From Actinomycetota bacterium (GTDB lineage: Bacteria; Actinomycetota; Geothermincolia; Geothermincolales; RBG-13-55-18), in NCBI GenBank assembly GCA_003598015.1, contig QZKE01000014.1, positions 1-63,353 on the forward strand: a DNA stretch of 63,353 nucleotides, read 5' to 3'. The notes below the pieces were generated by a model, which worked only from the letters and a program-made list of their open reading frames with translations, was not told the DNA's origin and did not search any database. A program made the translations under genes and the position numbers. This document shows positions 36,373 through 45,240 of the stretch, in pieces. How positions within the stretch are numbered: the first letter of the stretch is position 1; every line of letters starts with the position of its first letter.

Positions 36373-36404
36373 CTTTGGGGGGCGTTTTCAATAACGCGCC
36401 AAAG
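36373..36404 (+). promoter_or_regulatory. Leader hairpin before the secreted repeat protein
   Basis: CTTTGG...GGCGTT pairs imperfectly with AACGCGCCAAAG across a short AT loop, 11 nt before the AAGGAG ribosome site (36415-36420). It may affect mRNA stability or translation. No known riboswitch core was recognised. Confidence 0.35.
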
Positions 36405-36429
36405 ATGACGACAAAAGGAGATGCCGAGC

Positions 36430-39213
36430 ATGCTATCGCGCAGACCCCTGAGGATATCGATCCTTCTCTTTGTAACTGTAGCCCTGCTGCTGGCGATACC
36501 CTCGGCCTTCGGGCCTCGTGAAGCGGGCGCCTATACCTATCCCAACGGGTGGAAGCAGGAGTGGGTCCTGGATATGGGGAGTATGTTCAAACACTCTTCC
36601 CCCACCATCGCCGATCTGGATGGCGACGGCAGGCAGGAGATCCTCATCGGCAACACCAACGGCCATTTTTACTGCATTGACGCCAGCGGCGGCCTGCGCT
36701 GGACCTATTACACCGGGGCGGTCATCCAATCCACCCCCATGGCCGTTGACTGCGACGGCGACGGCAAGCTCGAAGTGTTCTTCGGCAGCGATAACGGCTA
36801 CGTATACGGGCTCAATTACCTGGGACAACCTCTGTCGGCGTGGGGCTGGCCCAAGTTCGCCGGGACCGCCTTCGGCTACAAGGAGGTCTTCGCCGCCCCC
36901 TCGTGCGGGGACCTGGATGGAGACGGGGACCTGGAGATCGTAGTAGGTTCATGGGGTCACTATATCACCGCATGGCATTACCAGGGGCCCACGGCCTGGC
37001 AGTACTACAACGCCGATACGGTATGGTCCTCTCCCGCCTGCGCCGATATCGACCTGGACGGCAAGGACGAGGTGGTCATCGGCGCGGACTGCTGGGGCGG
37101 CAACAACTGGCCCTGGCCCCGCGGTGGCCTGCTCTATGCCTTCGAGGGAGACGGCTCCATACGCAGCGGCTGGCCCAAGTGCCTCCCCCAGGTGATCTGG
37201 TCCTCGCCGGCCATAGCCGACCTGGACCGCGACGGTTTCCCCGACATCGTCGTGGGCACCGGCCTCTACTGGCAGAACACCAACCCCGGGGCCGGCAACT
37301 ACCTCTCCTATGCCGACGGCAATCATGTATATGCCTTCAACTACAAGGGCGACAACCTGCCGGGGTGGCCGGTGAACACCGGCAACAACAACTTCGGCTC
37401 CCCCGCCGTGGCCGATATCGACAACGACGGGTACTACGAGGTCGCCCTGGGGTCCATGGACAACAACATCTATGTTTGGGAGCACAACGGCGTCGTGAAG
37501 TGGACGCGCTGCTTCTGGCCGGTACAGAAGATGGGTTCGCCGGCCATCGCGGACATTGACTCCGACGGCGACATGGACGTGATCATCTCCGAGGGGCTCT
37601 CCATCATGGCCTACGATCCCTACGGCAACCACGTCCTCGACGCCGATACCGGGGGCAACATGTTCAACTGCGTAGCGGTGGGCGATATCGACAACGACAA
37701 GATGACGGAGCTGGTCATCGCCACCGGGGCGGACGGCCAGACCGGCAAGCTCTTCTGCTTCCAGGCGGGACCATATAACGCCTCCCTCGCCGCCTGGCCC
37801 ATGTTCCGCAAGGACGCCCGGCACAGCGCATCCTACAGCCACGAGGAGGTCCCGGATATGTGGCCGCCCGAGGAGGTAAAGAGCCGCAGCTACCTCGCGG
37901 AGGGATATACGGGGTCCGGTTTCAACGAGTGGATACTGATGATGAATCCCCTCGACCACGAGATCCCCGTCCAGATCCGCTACATACTCTCCAGCGGGCT
38001 CTCGGTGGTCAAGGTGATCTATATCCCCGCCAGATCCCGCATGTCCGTGCCCGTGCATTCCACCGTCGACGGCCAGGACGTGAGCACGTCCATCATATCC
38101 AACCAGGAGGGTCTCATCGCTGAGCGGGCGCTCTACTTCAACTATAACGGGGGCAGCGGGACCTGGTCGGGCGGCCATAACGTGATGGGGGTCGATACTC
38201 CGCTCACGGAATGGTACTTCGCCGAGGGGTGTACGCGGCCCGGTTTCCACACCTGGCTCACCCTGCAGAACCCCGGCGCGGAGGATGCCTACGTTACCCT
38301 GGACTACCTCTGCGGCGACGGTAACAACGTACAGAAAACAGCCCTGGTCAGGGCGAAATCACGCTATACCGTGGCCGTGCACGAGGACGCCCAGGGCATC
38401 GGGGTACACAACAGCGCCCACGGCGACGTGTCCATCAAGGTGACCTCGAGCCAGCCCATCGTGGCCGAGAGGCCCATGTACTTCAACTACAACGGGACCT
38501 GGGACGGCGGCCATAACGTCATGGGCGCCGGCGCGCCCTCCCAGGAGTGGTACTTCGCGGAGGGTTGCACGCGCAACGGCTTCCACACCTGGCTCTGCCT
38601 GCAGAACCCCGGGGACACGCCCGCCTACGTAAACCTGGACTACCTCTGCGGCGACGGCGCCAACGTGCACAAGGAGATCATGGTGGCGGCGCGCTCCCGC
38701 GCCACCGTCGCTGTGCATCAGGACGGGCAGGGCATCGGTGCCCACAACGACGCCCACGGCGACGTCTCCATCAAGGTGACCTCGAACCAGCCCATCGTGG
38801 CCGAGAGGCCCATGTACTTCAGTTACAACGGCGCCTGGGAGGGCGGACACAACGTCATCGGCTCCCCCGAGCCCCATACGCAGTGGATATTCGCCGAGGG
38901 GTGCACGCGGCCCGCGTTCAACACCTGGCTGTGCCTGCAGAACCCCGGGGATGCCGCCGCCAACGTAACCCTCACCTACATGTGCGGAGACGGGGCGAAC
39001 GTCGTCAAGGGACTGACCATCAGCCCGCGCTCCCGCGCCACCGTCGCCGTGCACGGCGATGCCCTGGGCATCGGGGTACACGACAACTCCCATGGCGATG
39101 TCTCCATCAAGGTGACCTCGGACCAACCCATCATGGCGGAGCGCCCGGTGTACTTCCTCTACAACGGGGGCATAGCGGGCGGGCACAACACCCAGGGCTA
39201 CCCCCTTGATTAG
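36430..39213 (+). CDS. Large secreted FG-GAP/VCBS propeller protein with four C-terminal 112-residue modules
   Basis: About 927 residues. Signal peptide (I-L-L-F-V-T-V-A-L-L-L) then about 430 residues of FG-GAP/VCBS-type repeats with calcium-binding loops such as D-L-D-G-D-G-R-Q-E, D-C-D-G-D-G-K-L-E and D-S-D-G-D-M-D, consistent with a beta-propeller. From about residue 482 onward come four copies of the same 112-residue module found in the glycosidase-like protein at 29834-32302; the last three start exactly 336 bp apart and the first is slightly shorter. No membrane anchor or sorting signal was seen at the C-terminus, so it may be released or bound through its repeats. ATG at 36430 preferred over 36421 because AAGGAG abuts the latter. 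Its stop overlaps the convergent gene's stop by 4 nt. Confidence 0.8.
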   Translation: MLSRRPLRISILLFVTVALLLAIPSAFGPREAGAYTYPNGWKQEWVLDMGSMFKHSSPTIADLDGDGRQEILIGNTNGHFYCIDASGGLRWTYYTGAVIQSTPMAVDCDGDGKLEVFFGSDNGYVYGLNYLGQPLSAWGWPKFAGTAFGYKEVFAAPSCGDLDGDGDLEIVVGSWGHYITAWHYQGPTAWQYYNADTVWSSPACADIDLDGKDEVVIGADCWGGNNWPWPRGGLLYAFEGDGSIRSGWPKCLPQVIWSSPAIADLDRDGFPDIVVGTGLYWQNTNPGAGNYLSYADGNHVYAFNYKGDNLPGWPVNTGNNNFGSPAVADIDNDGYYEVALGSMDNNIYVWEHNGVVKWTRCFWPVQKMGSPAIADIDSDGDMDVIISEGLSIMAYDPYGNHVLDADTGGNMFNCVAVGDIDNDKMTELVIATGADGQTGKLFCFQAGPYNASLAAWPMFRKDARHSASYSHEEVPDMWPPEEVKSRSYLAEGYTGSGFNEWILMMNPLDHEIPVQIRYILSSGLSVVKVIYIPARSRMSVPVHSTVDGQDVSTSIISNQEGLIAERALYFNYNGGSGTWSGGHNVMGVDTPLTEWYFAEGCTRPGFHTWLTLQNPGAEDAYVTLDYLCGDGNNVQKTALVRAKSRYTVAVHEDAQGIGVHNSAHGDVSIKVTSSQPIVAERPMYFNYNGTWDGGHNVMGAGAPSQEWYFAEGCTRNGFHTWLCLQNPGDTPAYVNLDYLCGDGANVHKEIMVAARSRATVAVHQDGQGIGAHNDAHGDVSIKVTSNQPIVAERPMYFSYNGAWEGGHNVIGSPEPHTQWIFAEGCTRPAFNTWLCLQNPGDAAANVTLTYMCGDGANVVKGLTISPRSRATVAVHGDALGIGVHDNSHGDVSIKVTSDQPIMAERPVYFLYNGGIAGGHNTQGYPLD
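37885..39200 (+). repeat. 112-residue module array in the propeller protein
   Basis: Module starts (W-Y-F-A-E-G or equivalent) fall at about 37888, 38212, 38548 and 38884: one 324-bp step then two exact 336-bp steps. Protein identity to the 30410-31535 array is high (C-T-R-P-G-F, L-C-L-Q-N-P-G-D, G-D-V-S-I-K-V, V-A-E-R-P-M-Y-F), DNA identity lower. Confidence 0.85.
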
Positions 39214-40637
39214 TCAGACTTACTGCGGGCTTGGCGGGAGAAGTTGAGGTACGACTTGAGTACCAGCACGCACGAGTGCAGGTCGTTGTAGACGGGGATG
39301 CGGAACTCCCGCATGCGTTCCTCCAGGGTATCGAAGTAACGGCTATCCCCGAACATCCAGGAGACCACGGGTTTTCCGCTTGCCCGCACCGCCTCACCGA
39401 TATCCTCGAAGGGGAAGAAATCGAGTATGCGGGACGCGAAGGGGAGGAGGATGACGCCGTCCACGCGGTCGTCGGCGAGCACGGCCTTGATGGAGTCACC
39501 GAATGCGGTCAATCCATTTTGCTCGATGGCGGGCCAGATGTCCACGGGGTTGGAGGGGGCCATCCAGTCTGGGAAGACATCGCGTCGCAGCGCATCCAGC
39601 GTCCTGCGCTCCAGCGCCGGGACCTGCAACCCGGAAGAACGCAGGAGATCGGTGAGGACCACTCCTCCCCCTCCGGTGACCGTGATAACCGCCACGCCAT
39701 CCCCCGTGGGGGAGCTGAGCCGGAAGGGCTCCGGGTGGATGGAGAAGGCCTTGCCCAGGTTCATGAGTTCCTGGAAATCGTCCACCCTTATCACGCCCGC
39801 CTGGCGCAGGGCGCCGTCCACCACCTCGTCGGAGCCGGCGAGGCTGGCGGTGTGGGAAAGGGCCGCTTTCGCGGATTCCTCGTAGCGCCCTCCCTTCAGG
39901 ACCACCAGGGGCTTTCTCCCCGCCATTTCCCGGGTCACCTCGAGAAAAGCCGGTCCGTCCACGATGGATTCCAGGTAGGCCACCACCGCCCTGGTCTTGG
40001 GATCCGCCGCCATGTATTGCAGGACCTCGACCTCGTTCACGTCGATCTTGTTGCCGATGGCACAGGCCTTGGAGACGGTGAAGTATCCCGAGATGACGTA
40101 CTGCAGCATGAACCCGGCCGCGAGCATCCCGCTCTGGGCGATGATGCCCAGGGTCCCTGGTTTCAGCCTCTCGTGGGCGTTGGGGGCGCGCATGAAGGGC
40201 GTGAAGATGAAGGGGTCGGTGTTGACCAGGCCGGTGCAGTTCGGCCCCCACAGGCGCAACCCCGTTCGGTCCGCTATCTCCCGGCAGGCGGCATCGATAC
40301 GCTTCCCCTCCTCGCCCACCTCGGCGAAACCGCCGGATTCCAGTACCGCCGCTTTCACCCCCGCCGCCGCGCAATCCTCCAGCACCTCCGGAACGCTTGC
40401 GGCGGGCACGAAGACGATGGCCATATCCACCTTGCCCGCCAGTTCCCTCACGGAGGGATAACACTTTACGCCCAGGATCTCGTCCCTGCCGGGATTTACA
40501 GGGTAGACCGGCCCCGCGAAGGACTCGAGCATGTTGGCGATGATGCTGTGGCCGCCCTTGAGCTCGTTGGGGGTAGCCCCCACCACGGCCACGCTGTCCG
40601 GGGCGAAAAAGGCATCGAGACCTGTCCGTTTCGGCAT
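39210..40637 (-). CDS. ADP-forming acyl-CoA (acetyl-CoA) synthetase, alpha-subunit type
   Basis: 475 residues. N-terminal CoA-binding domain (S-V-A-V-V-G-A-T, V-Y-P-V-N-P-G), succinyl-CoA ligase-like domains with L-W-G-P-N-C-T-G and I-A-Q-S-G-M-L-A, and the phospho-histidine segment L-S-H-T-A-S-L-A-G (His about 262). Family members convert acyl-CoA + ADP + Pi to acid + CoA + ATP in anaerobes. The ATP-grasp (beta) part is absent and no separate beta gene is seen next to it, so the partner must be elsewhere, or the protein has another acyl-CoA role (for example a protein-acetylating or CoA-binding function). Functionally unrelated to the glycan genes around it. Confidence 0.8.
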   Translation of the reverse strand: MPKRTGLDAFFAPDSVAVVGATPNELKGGHSIIANMLESFAGPVYPVNPGRDEILGVKCYPSVRELAGKVDMAIVFVPAASVPEVLEDCAAAGVKAAVLESGGFAEVGEEGKRIDAACREIADRTGLRLWGPNCTGLVNTDPFIFTPFMRAPNAHERLKPGTLGIIAQSGMLAAGFMLQYVISGYFTVSKACAIGNKIDVNEVEVLQYMAADPKTRAVVAYLESIVDGPAFLEVTREMAGRKPLVVLKGGRYEESAKAALSHTASLAGSDEVVDGALRQAGVIRVDDFQELMNLGKAFSIHPEPFRLSSPTGDGVAVITVTGGGGVVLTDLLRSSGLQVPALERRTLDALRRDVFPDWMAPSNPVDIWPAIEQNGLTAFGDSIKAVLADDRVDGVILLPFASRILDFFPFEDIGEAVRASGKPVVSWMFGDSRYFDTLEERMREFRIPVYNDLHSCVLVLKSYLNFSRQARSKSD

Positions 40638-40899
40638 GTGTGTATCCTTCCCTTCGACCGCTACGATCGTTGACCGCTTCGCACGGCTATTTCCACATTC
40701 AATCCAAGAAATATTCTACAACAGGTTCTCCTCCGAGAAGCGCGGCCGGCCTCCCGCACGTTTCCGAAAAGCATCTACCCCTCAAGTTATTAAGCACGGG
40801 TTGCCGAAATAGACCTCATAGATCGGTTCCTGTAAGCCGATTCCGGGCAGGTGGCGTGCCTGTAAAAACCGAGACATCAAGAGGTGGTGGTGGTGGAAG

Positions 40900-41955
40900 A
40901 TGAAGGAATTAAAAGCATGCCCCGAATGCGGCGTGCCCGATGAGGTCTCGCAAAGCACCCGCTGGGAGAGCAACGGCACCATTGCGGGGTTGAGAACCCC
41001 GGGGCAACGGAGCTTGTATTTCGAAGTAGCGGGCATCAACGGCCTTTTTGAGAATATCGAGAAGCAGGTGGGCCAGTCCGTGAACCGCATCATCATCGAG
41101 GGCAAACGCAAGAACACCCTGGAATATCTCGAGGACTACTTCTCCGGCGTCATGGCGGCAATGGTCCGCAGCCTGGGACGTCGACGCATATATATGGCCA
41201 TCGCCAGACTGGGGGCGGTAGCCGGTTACGGCAACTTCGAGATCCTGGAGATCAAGCGGGGTGAACATGTGAGGGTCTATGGCCGTAACATCTATTCCAT
41301 CCCATTACTCAAAGGTGACCTCATGGCGGCCTTCAATTTCACCGAGAGACTGCCCGCCAGTGTTACCATGCAGGAGAAGGAGGATGGATACCTCATGAAG
41401 ATAGAGCCGGGGGAGAAGCCCGACGAGGATCTGTCGTCCCGCCTCGAACCGGTGCTCTCGCATCCCAAGCCCGGAGATATCCATTATGATACGTGCGCAT
41501 TATGTGGCGCCCCCGCCGAACTGAAGAATTGGCTCTTCGACCTAGGTGAAGGTACCATCACCAACGGCACTACCGGAAGGCGCCTGGCCTCACTGGGCAT
41601 CGATCAAGTGGATGCCGTACTGAGGGAGTTGCAGGCGGAGTTGGGCGAGGATTTCGAGAACATCATCCTCCAGGCGCAGCGGGACTACGTCAAGGACGTC
41701 CTCGGGGCGGAGGAGATGGGCGGGGGCAAGCCCTATCTCCGCCGCTTCTTCGCGCTGCGGGGCATGGGCAATCTGGTCTCCTACGAGCTCGGCGACGATC
41801 GGCTGCGAGCGGTGGTTGAAAACGCTCGTCCCCCGCTGATGGTCGCCGGTATCCTGTACGGGATCTTCGAGCTGCTGACGGAGCGCGCGGGCGAGATCGA
41901 CTACTCCCTGCGGGACGGCGGGGACCTGGAGGTGGAGGTGGCGGCAATCCCGTAA
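40900..41955 (+). CDS. Duplicated CxxC zinc-ribbon domain protein of unknown function
   Basis: 351 residues. Two homologous halves: about 7-165 starting C-P-E-C-G, and about 199-350 starting C-A-L-C-G. Each continues with W...G-T-I-x...T-G/P-x-x-x-L and ends with V-x-x-N/E...P-L-x-x-G-x-L-x-x-x-F. The outline recalls duplicated ligand-binding (V4R-like) proteins with zinc ribbons, but I cannot name the family. The last 16 codons lie in the first copy of a 133-bp tandem repeat, so the C-terminus may have been reshaped by the repeat. Not linked in operon to its neighbours; 262 bp from the divergent synthetase gene. Confidence 0.6.
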   Translation: MKELKACPECGVPDEVSQSTRWESNGTIAGLRTPGQRSLYFEVAGINGLFENIEKQVGQSVNRIIIEGKRKNTLEYLEDYFSGVMAAMVRSLGRRRIYMAIARLGAVAGYGNFEILEIKRGEHVRVYGRNIYSIPLLKGDLMAAFNFTERLPASVTMQEKEDGYLMKIEPGEKPDEDLSSRLEPVLSHPKPGDIHYDTCALCGAPAELKNWLFDLGEGTITNGTTGRRLASLGIDQVDAVLRELQAELGEDFENIILQAQRDYVKDVLGAEEMGGGKPYLRRFFALRGMGNLVSYELGDDRLRAVVENARPPLMVAGILYGIFELLTERAGEIDYSLRDGGDLEVEVAAIP

Positions 41956-42202
41956 ACTTCCGGGGTTTCATTCCAGCGCCATGCCTCATGCGGGTACAAG
42001 TCCCGAGTCTGCGTGGCCCCCGAGCGGGACCGAGCATTCCCTGCGGGACGACGGGACCCTGGAGGTGGAGGTGGCGGCACTCCCGTAACCTTCCGGGGTT
42101 TCATTCCAGCGCCATGCCTCATGCGGGTACAAGTCCCGAGTCTGCGCGGCCCCCGAGCGGGACCGAGCATTCCCTGCGGGACGGCGGGGACCTGGAGGTG
42201 GA
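41908..42202. repeat. 133-bp tandem repeat, 2.2 copies, overlapping the 3' end of a gene
   Basis: CTGCGGGACG-starting units begin at 41908, 42041 and 42174 (exact 133-bp period; the third is partial). Unit one contains the last codons and stop of the preceding gene. Unit two preserves the equivalent frame (L-R-D-D-G-T-L-E-V-E-V-A-A-L-P then stop) though it is outside the gene. The following 42203-42448 shows nothing recognisable. Confidence 0.9.
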
Positions 42203-42448
42203 ACCAACAAACCCGTGGAATGACAGACCCCCCCGTTCTATCGCTCCTCTCTCACCACGAGTATTTCCCACAGCGTCCAAGCGCAGGTGCGCGATGCATC
42301 CTGGAGGACTTTTTCTTTATGTGCCGGGTCGCCATTTCGTTGCGCTCCTAGCGGCAAGCTTCACTGAACCGCGGTATGCCCAGCAACGTCTTTGAGATAG
42401 AATTAACAGCGAATTTTTACTTCGTGACCGGCAAGAAAAGGCGGGCCT

Positions 42449-45106
42449 ATGACCGGATGGAAAGAGCACCTCCTGGTGTTGTGTCTCTTCCTGGTCCTGG
42501 TGTTCCTGTTTACCGTGCCCTTCGCCCTGCACGCCGGCGACGCGGTGCTCTCGAGCCATGTGGACAACCTCCTCAACGTATGGATCATCTCCTGGGACGG
42601 CCACGCGCTCGTCACCAGCCCTACCAACCTCTTCCAGGCCAACATGAATTATCCGTCCCCGGACAGCCTGGCTTTCTCGGAGGATCTCTTCTCCCTGGCC
42701 CTGGTGGCCGCCCCCATATCCTGGATCACCGGCAACGCGGTCTTCGCCTACAATTTCGTCTCCCTCATCGGCTTCGCCCTCTGCGCCTACACCATGTACC
42801 TGCTGGTGAAGTACCTGACCGCGAATCGGCCCGCCGCCTTCGTAGCCGGCGTCTTCTTCGCCTTCGTGCCTTATCATTTCTCCACCATCGTCCACGTGCA
42901 CGTAAGCCTGTACTTCCTGCAACCGCTCATCCTGCTCTTCCTCTTTCGCTACGTCGACGAGGGAAAGCCGCGCTTCCTGGTGGGGCTGGGCATAGCCTTC
43001 ACGGCCCAGGCGCTGATGAGCTGGTACCAACTGGCCTTTTCCTCCATACCCATAGGGCTGTTCATCATCTGGCGCATAGTATCGCCGCGGCGCAGGGAAT
43101 ATGCGCGCTACCTGCTTTGTATCGTGGGAGTGCTTTTCCTGTGCATGCTGGTGGTGATACCCTTCGCCCTGCCTTACTTCCGCCTCCACCGTAATATCCC
43201 GGAGAAGGAAAGCGAGCCGGCCATTAACGTCATCTCCTCCGCCAAGTCGGGGGATTTCTTCCGCGTGCTACCCCAGAACTATTTCTACGACAAGTTGGGT
43301 TTCCTCAAGACCGGCAGTCCCGGAGGGGGAGACGCCCTTTTCCCGGGCTTCCTCATCTTCCCCCTGGCCGTCCTGGCGCTCGTATACGTCTTCGGCCGCA
43401 GGAAGCGGGGCGGAGCCGACCGGGAGGATGACGCAGAACCCCCCCCTGCTTCCGGCGATGAGGGAGAGGAGTTACACCCGCAAGCGGATACGGATCCCTC
43501 TCCACAGGAGCCGCAGCCGCCAGCGCCCGCGGCGCCTCCCGGCCCGCGGCGGGATTATTTCGCCTTTTTCGTCGTCCTCGGTCTCGTCTGTTTCGTCCTA
43601 TCCCTCGGGCCCGAGCCCCACGGCGTAAGCAACATCTTCTACAAGGCTCTGCACAAACTGCCTATCTACGGCTTCGTGCGCTTCCCCATCCGTTACCATA
43701 TAATGGTATTGCTCTCCCTGGCCGTGGTCGCCGGTTACGGCGCAACCTGGCTCTACAACTGGTTCGCACGCAGGAAGAACAGAAGGTGGGCGGCGGCGGC
43801 CGTCTCCGCCGTGGCCGCGCTCATGCTGCTGGAGTTCCTCATCGTCAGCCTTCCCTACACGGGGGTGGCGGTGGGGGACGCCGTGCCCCAGGTCTACCGC
43901 GACCTGGAGGGCATCGAGGGGGCGGTGGTCGTTGAGGCCCCCATGCCCGCCGTGGCCAACAGCGTGGTCTTCGAGGACCCCCTCACCATCAACTACGGTA
44001 CCCTGGACAATACCTTCCTCTCCGCCCTGCGCGAGCAGGACGCCACCTATTTCTCCATCTATCACTGGAAGAAGTTAGTTAACGGCATGAGCGGGTATTA
44101 CCCTCTGTTCTACCGCCGCGCCCTGGTGGAGATGCTGGCCTTTCCCGCACCCCGCGCCCTGACCTTCCTGCGCGCTGCGGGGGTGAACCGCATCGTCATG
44201 CACTGGGACTACTACCCGGCCGAGCAACGGGAGGAGGTCCGCGAGGCGCTCGCGGGCGCCGAGGGGGTGACCCTGGTCGAGGATTACCCGGACGGCCTCA
44301 GCCTCTACGCATTGGACGCCGTGCAAACGGTATCCGCGATGGACCTCGCTATAAACGCCCATGCTCCCGAGCGGACGAATCCCGGCGATTCTTTCTCGGC
44401 GTCGTTGGGGATCTTCAATGGGAGCGGCATGCCTTTCATCAATACGGACGAGACCCTCCAGCATCTCGAGGTTGCATGGAAGGACAGCGGCGGGAAGGTG
44501 ATCAAGAGCGAGGGTACCTACTTCTACGCGCCCTTCTTCATCCCGGACGGAGAGGGGGCGGTTGCTCCTTTCAAAGTTAGTGCACCTCCCGATAGCGGCG
44601 GTTACACCATGACCGTCACCTCTACGGATGGCATGTTGGAAGGCCAGGCCTGGGAGACTGGAATCGACGTGGGGGAGGTTGCCGGCGTGGATTCCGGCCG
44701 GCCCGTAGCGGGTAGCCTGCAGTGGTCACCCCACATATCCGGCCCGAGCCCGCCTGCCGCGGAAGCACCCGCCGATGCCGCGTTGCAGCCTTATCTCGGC
44801 GAGGTTTTCTCCCTCGACATGGATGCCTACAACGACGGCTCTACGTTCTGGGAGAGGGATCGTCCTTCCGTCGAGGGCGCCGTGGTAATCACCGCGGTAT
44901 GGACGCGAGAAGGCGACCCGGGATACGAGATGGTGCAGCAGGGCATGCTCCCCGGTGATCTCTCCCCCGGCCAGGTCTCGTCCTTCCCTATCGCCCTGCA
45001 GGCCCCGACCGAAAGCGGCTCCTACACTCTCACCCTGCGCCTCAACAGCCTCGGCATCACCTACATCGGCGACCCCGTCATCATCCCCGTGACCGTCTCC
45101 CGCTAG
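42449..45106 (+). CDS. Polytopic membrane protein, GT-C-type glycosyltransferase candidate with extracellular domain
   Basis: 885 residues. First helix then the loop H-V-D-N-L-L-N-V-W-I-I-S-W-D (acidic GT-C-like loop), about ten membrane helices, a hydrophilic Pro/Glu-rich linker around residues 325-370, more helices, then an extracellular C-terminus from about 615 with two beta-rich segments. Paralogue of 49110-51677 and more distantly of 12675-14831. The TAG stop at 45104-45106 coincides with the first three bases of a terminal inverted repeat. AAAGGCGGG precedes the ATG. Confidence 0.65.
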   Translation: MTGWKEHLLVLCLFLVLVFLFTVPFALHAGDAVLSSHVDNLLNVWIISWDGHALVTSPTNLFQANMNYPSPDSLAFSEDLFSLALVAAPISWITGNAVFAYNFVSLIGFALCAYTMYLLVKYLTANRPAAFVAGVFFAFVPYHFSTIVHVHVSLYFLQPLILLFLFRYVDEGKPRFLVGLGIAFTAQALMSWYQLAFSSIPIGLFIIWRIVSPRRREYARYLLCIVGVLFLCMLVVIPFALPYFRLHRNIPEKESEPAINVISSAKSGDFFRVLPQNYFYDKLGFLKTGSPGGGDALFPGFLIFPLAVLALVYVFGRRKRGGADREDDAEPPPASGDEGEELHPQADTDPSPQEPQPPAPAAPPGPRRDYFAFFVVLGLVCFVLSLGPEPHGVSNIFYKALHKLPIYGFVRFPIRYHIMVLLSLAVVAGYGATWLYNWFARRKNRRWAAAAVSAVAALMLLEFLIVSLPYTGVAVGDAVPQVYRDLEGIEGAVVVEAPMPAVANSVVFEDPLTINYGTLDNTFLSALREQDATYFSIYHWKKLVNGMSGYYPLFYRRALVEMLAFPAPRALTFLRAAGVNRIVMHWDYYPAEQREEVREALAGAEGVTLVEDYPDGLSLYALDAVQTVSAMDLAINAHAPERTNPGDSFSASLGIFNGSGMPFINTDETLQHLEVAWKDSGGKVIKSEGTYFYAPFFIPDGEGAVAPFKVSAPPDSGGYTMTVTSTDGMLEGQAWETGIDVGEVAGVDSGRPVAGSLQWSPHISGPSPPAAEAPADAALQPYLGEVFSLDMDAYNDGSTFWERDRPSVEGAVVITAVWTREGDPGYEMVQQGMLPGDLSPGQVSSFPIALQAPTESGSYTLTLRLNSLGITYIGDPVIIPVTVSR

Positions 45107-45240
45107 GGGTCAGGTCTTTCATTTTGCATACTGCGGTACGTTTCGTATATAAGAGCCACCGCTTAAGGAGTATAAGTTGCAGCATTTGTGAAATCACTCG
45201 CTTGATACTCGGGTATGCAAAATGAAAGACCTGACCCCTA
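45104..45240. mobile_element. 137-bp terminal inverted repeat element (MITE-like or paired hairpin)
   Basis: Perfect 28-bp inverted repeats at 45104-45131 and 45213-45240 (each begins TAGGGGTCAGGTCTTTCATT when read inward) flank about 81 bp of lower-GC DNA. The outer TAG of each arm is the stop codon of the convergent genes on either side. It shares the GGGTCAGGTCTT core with the dispersed palindromic repeats near 53-63 kb. No coding capacity; it could also fold as a very long hairpin acting as a bidirectional terminator. Confidence 0.75.

Larger units (their letters stand above)
36047..36429. other. Divergent intergenic region with repeat copy and leader hairpin
   Basis: About 380 bp between the GT2 (minus) and the large secreted repeat protein (plus). 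It contains the second copy of the upstream repeat (36131-36168), a TATATAAC stretch near 36350, an imperfect hairpin at 36373-36404 and the ribosome site of the plus gene. No gene seen. Confidence 0.5.

Noticed and set aside
42203..42448. Possible small gene after the tandem repeat
   Set aside because: Open frames here (for example around 42376) have no ribosome site and run antiparallel to or into the next gene in a different frame.
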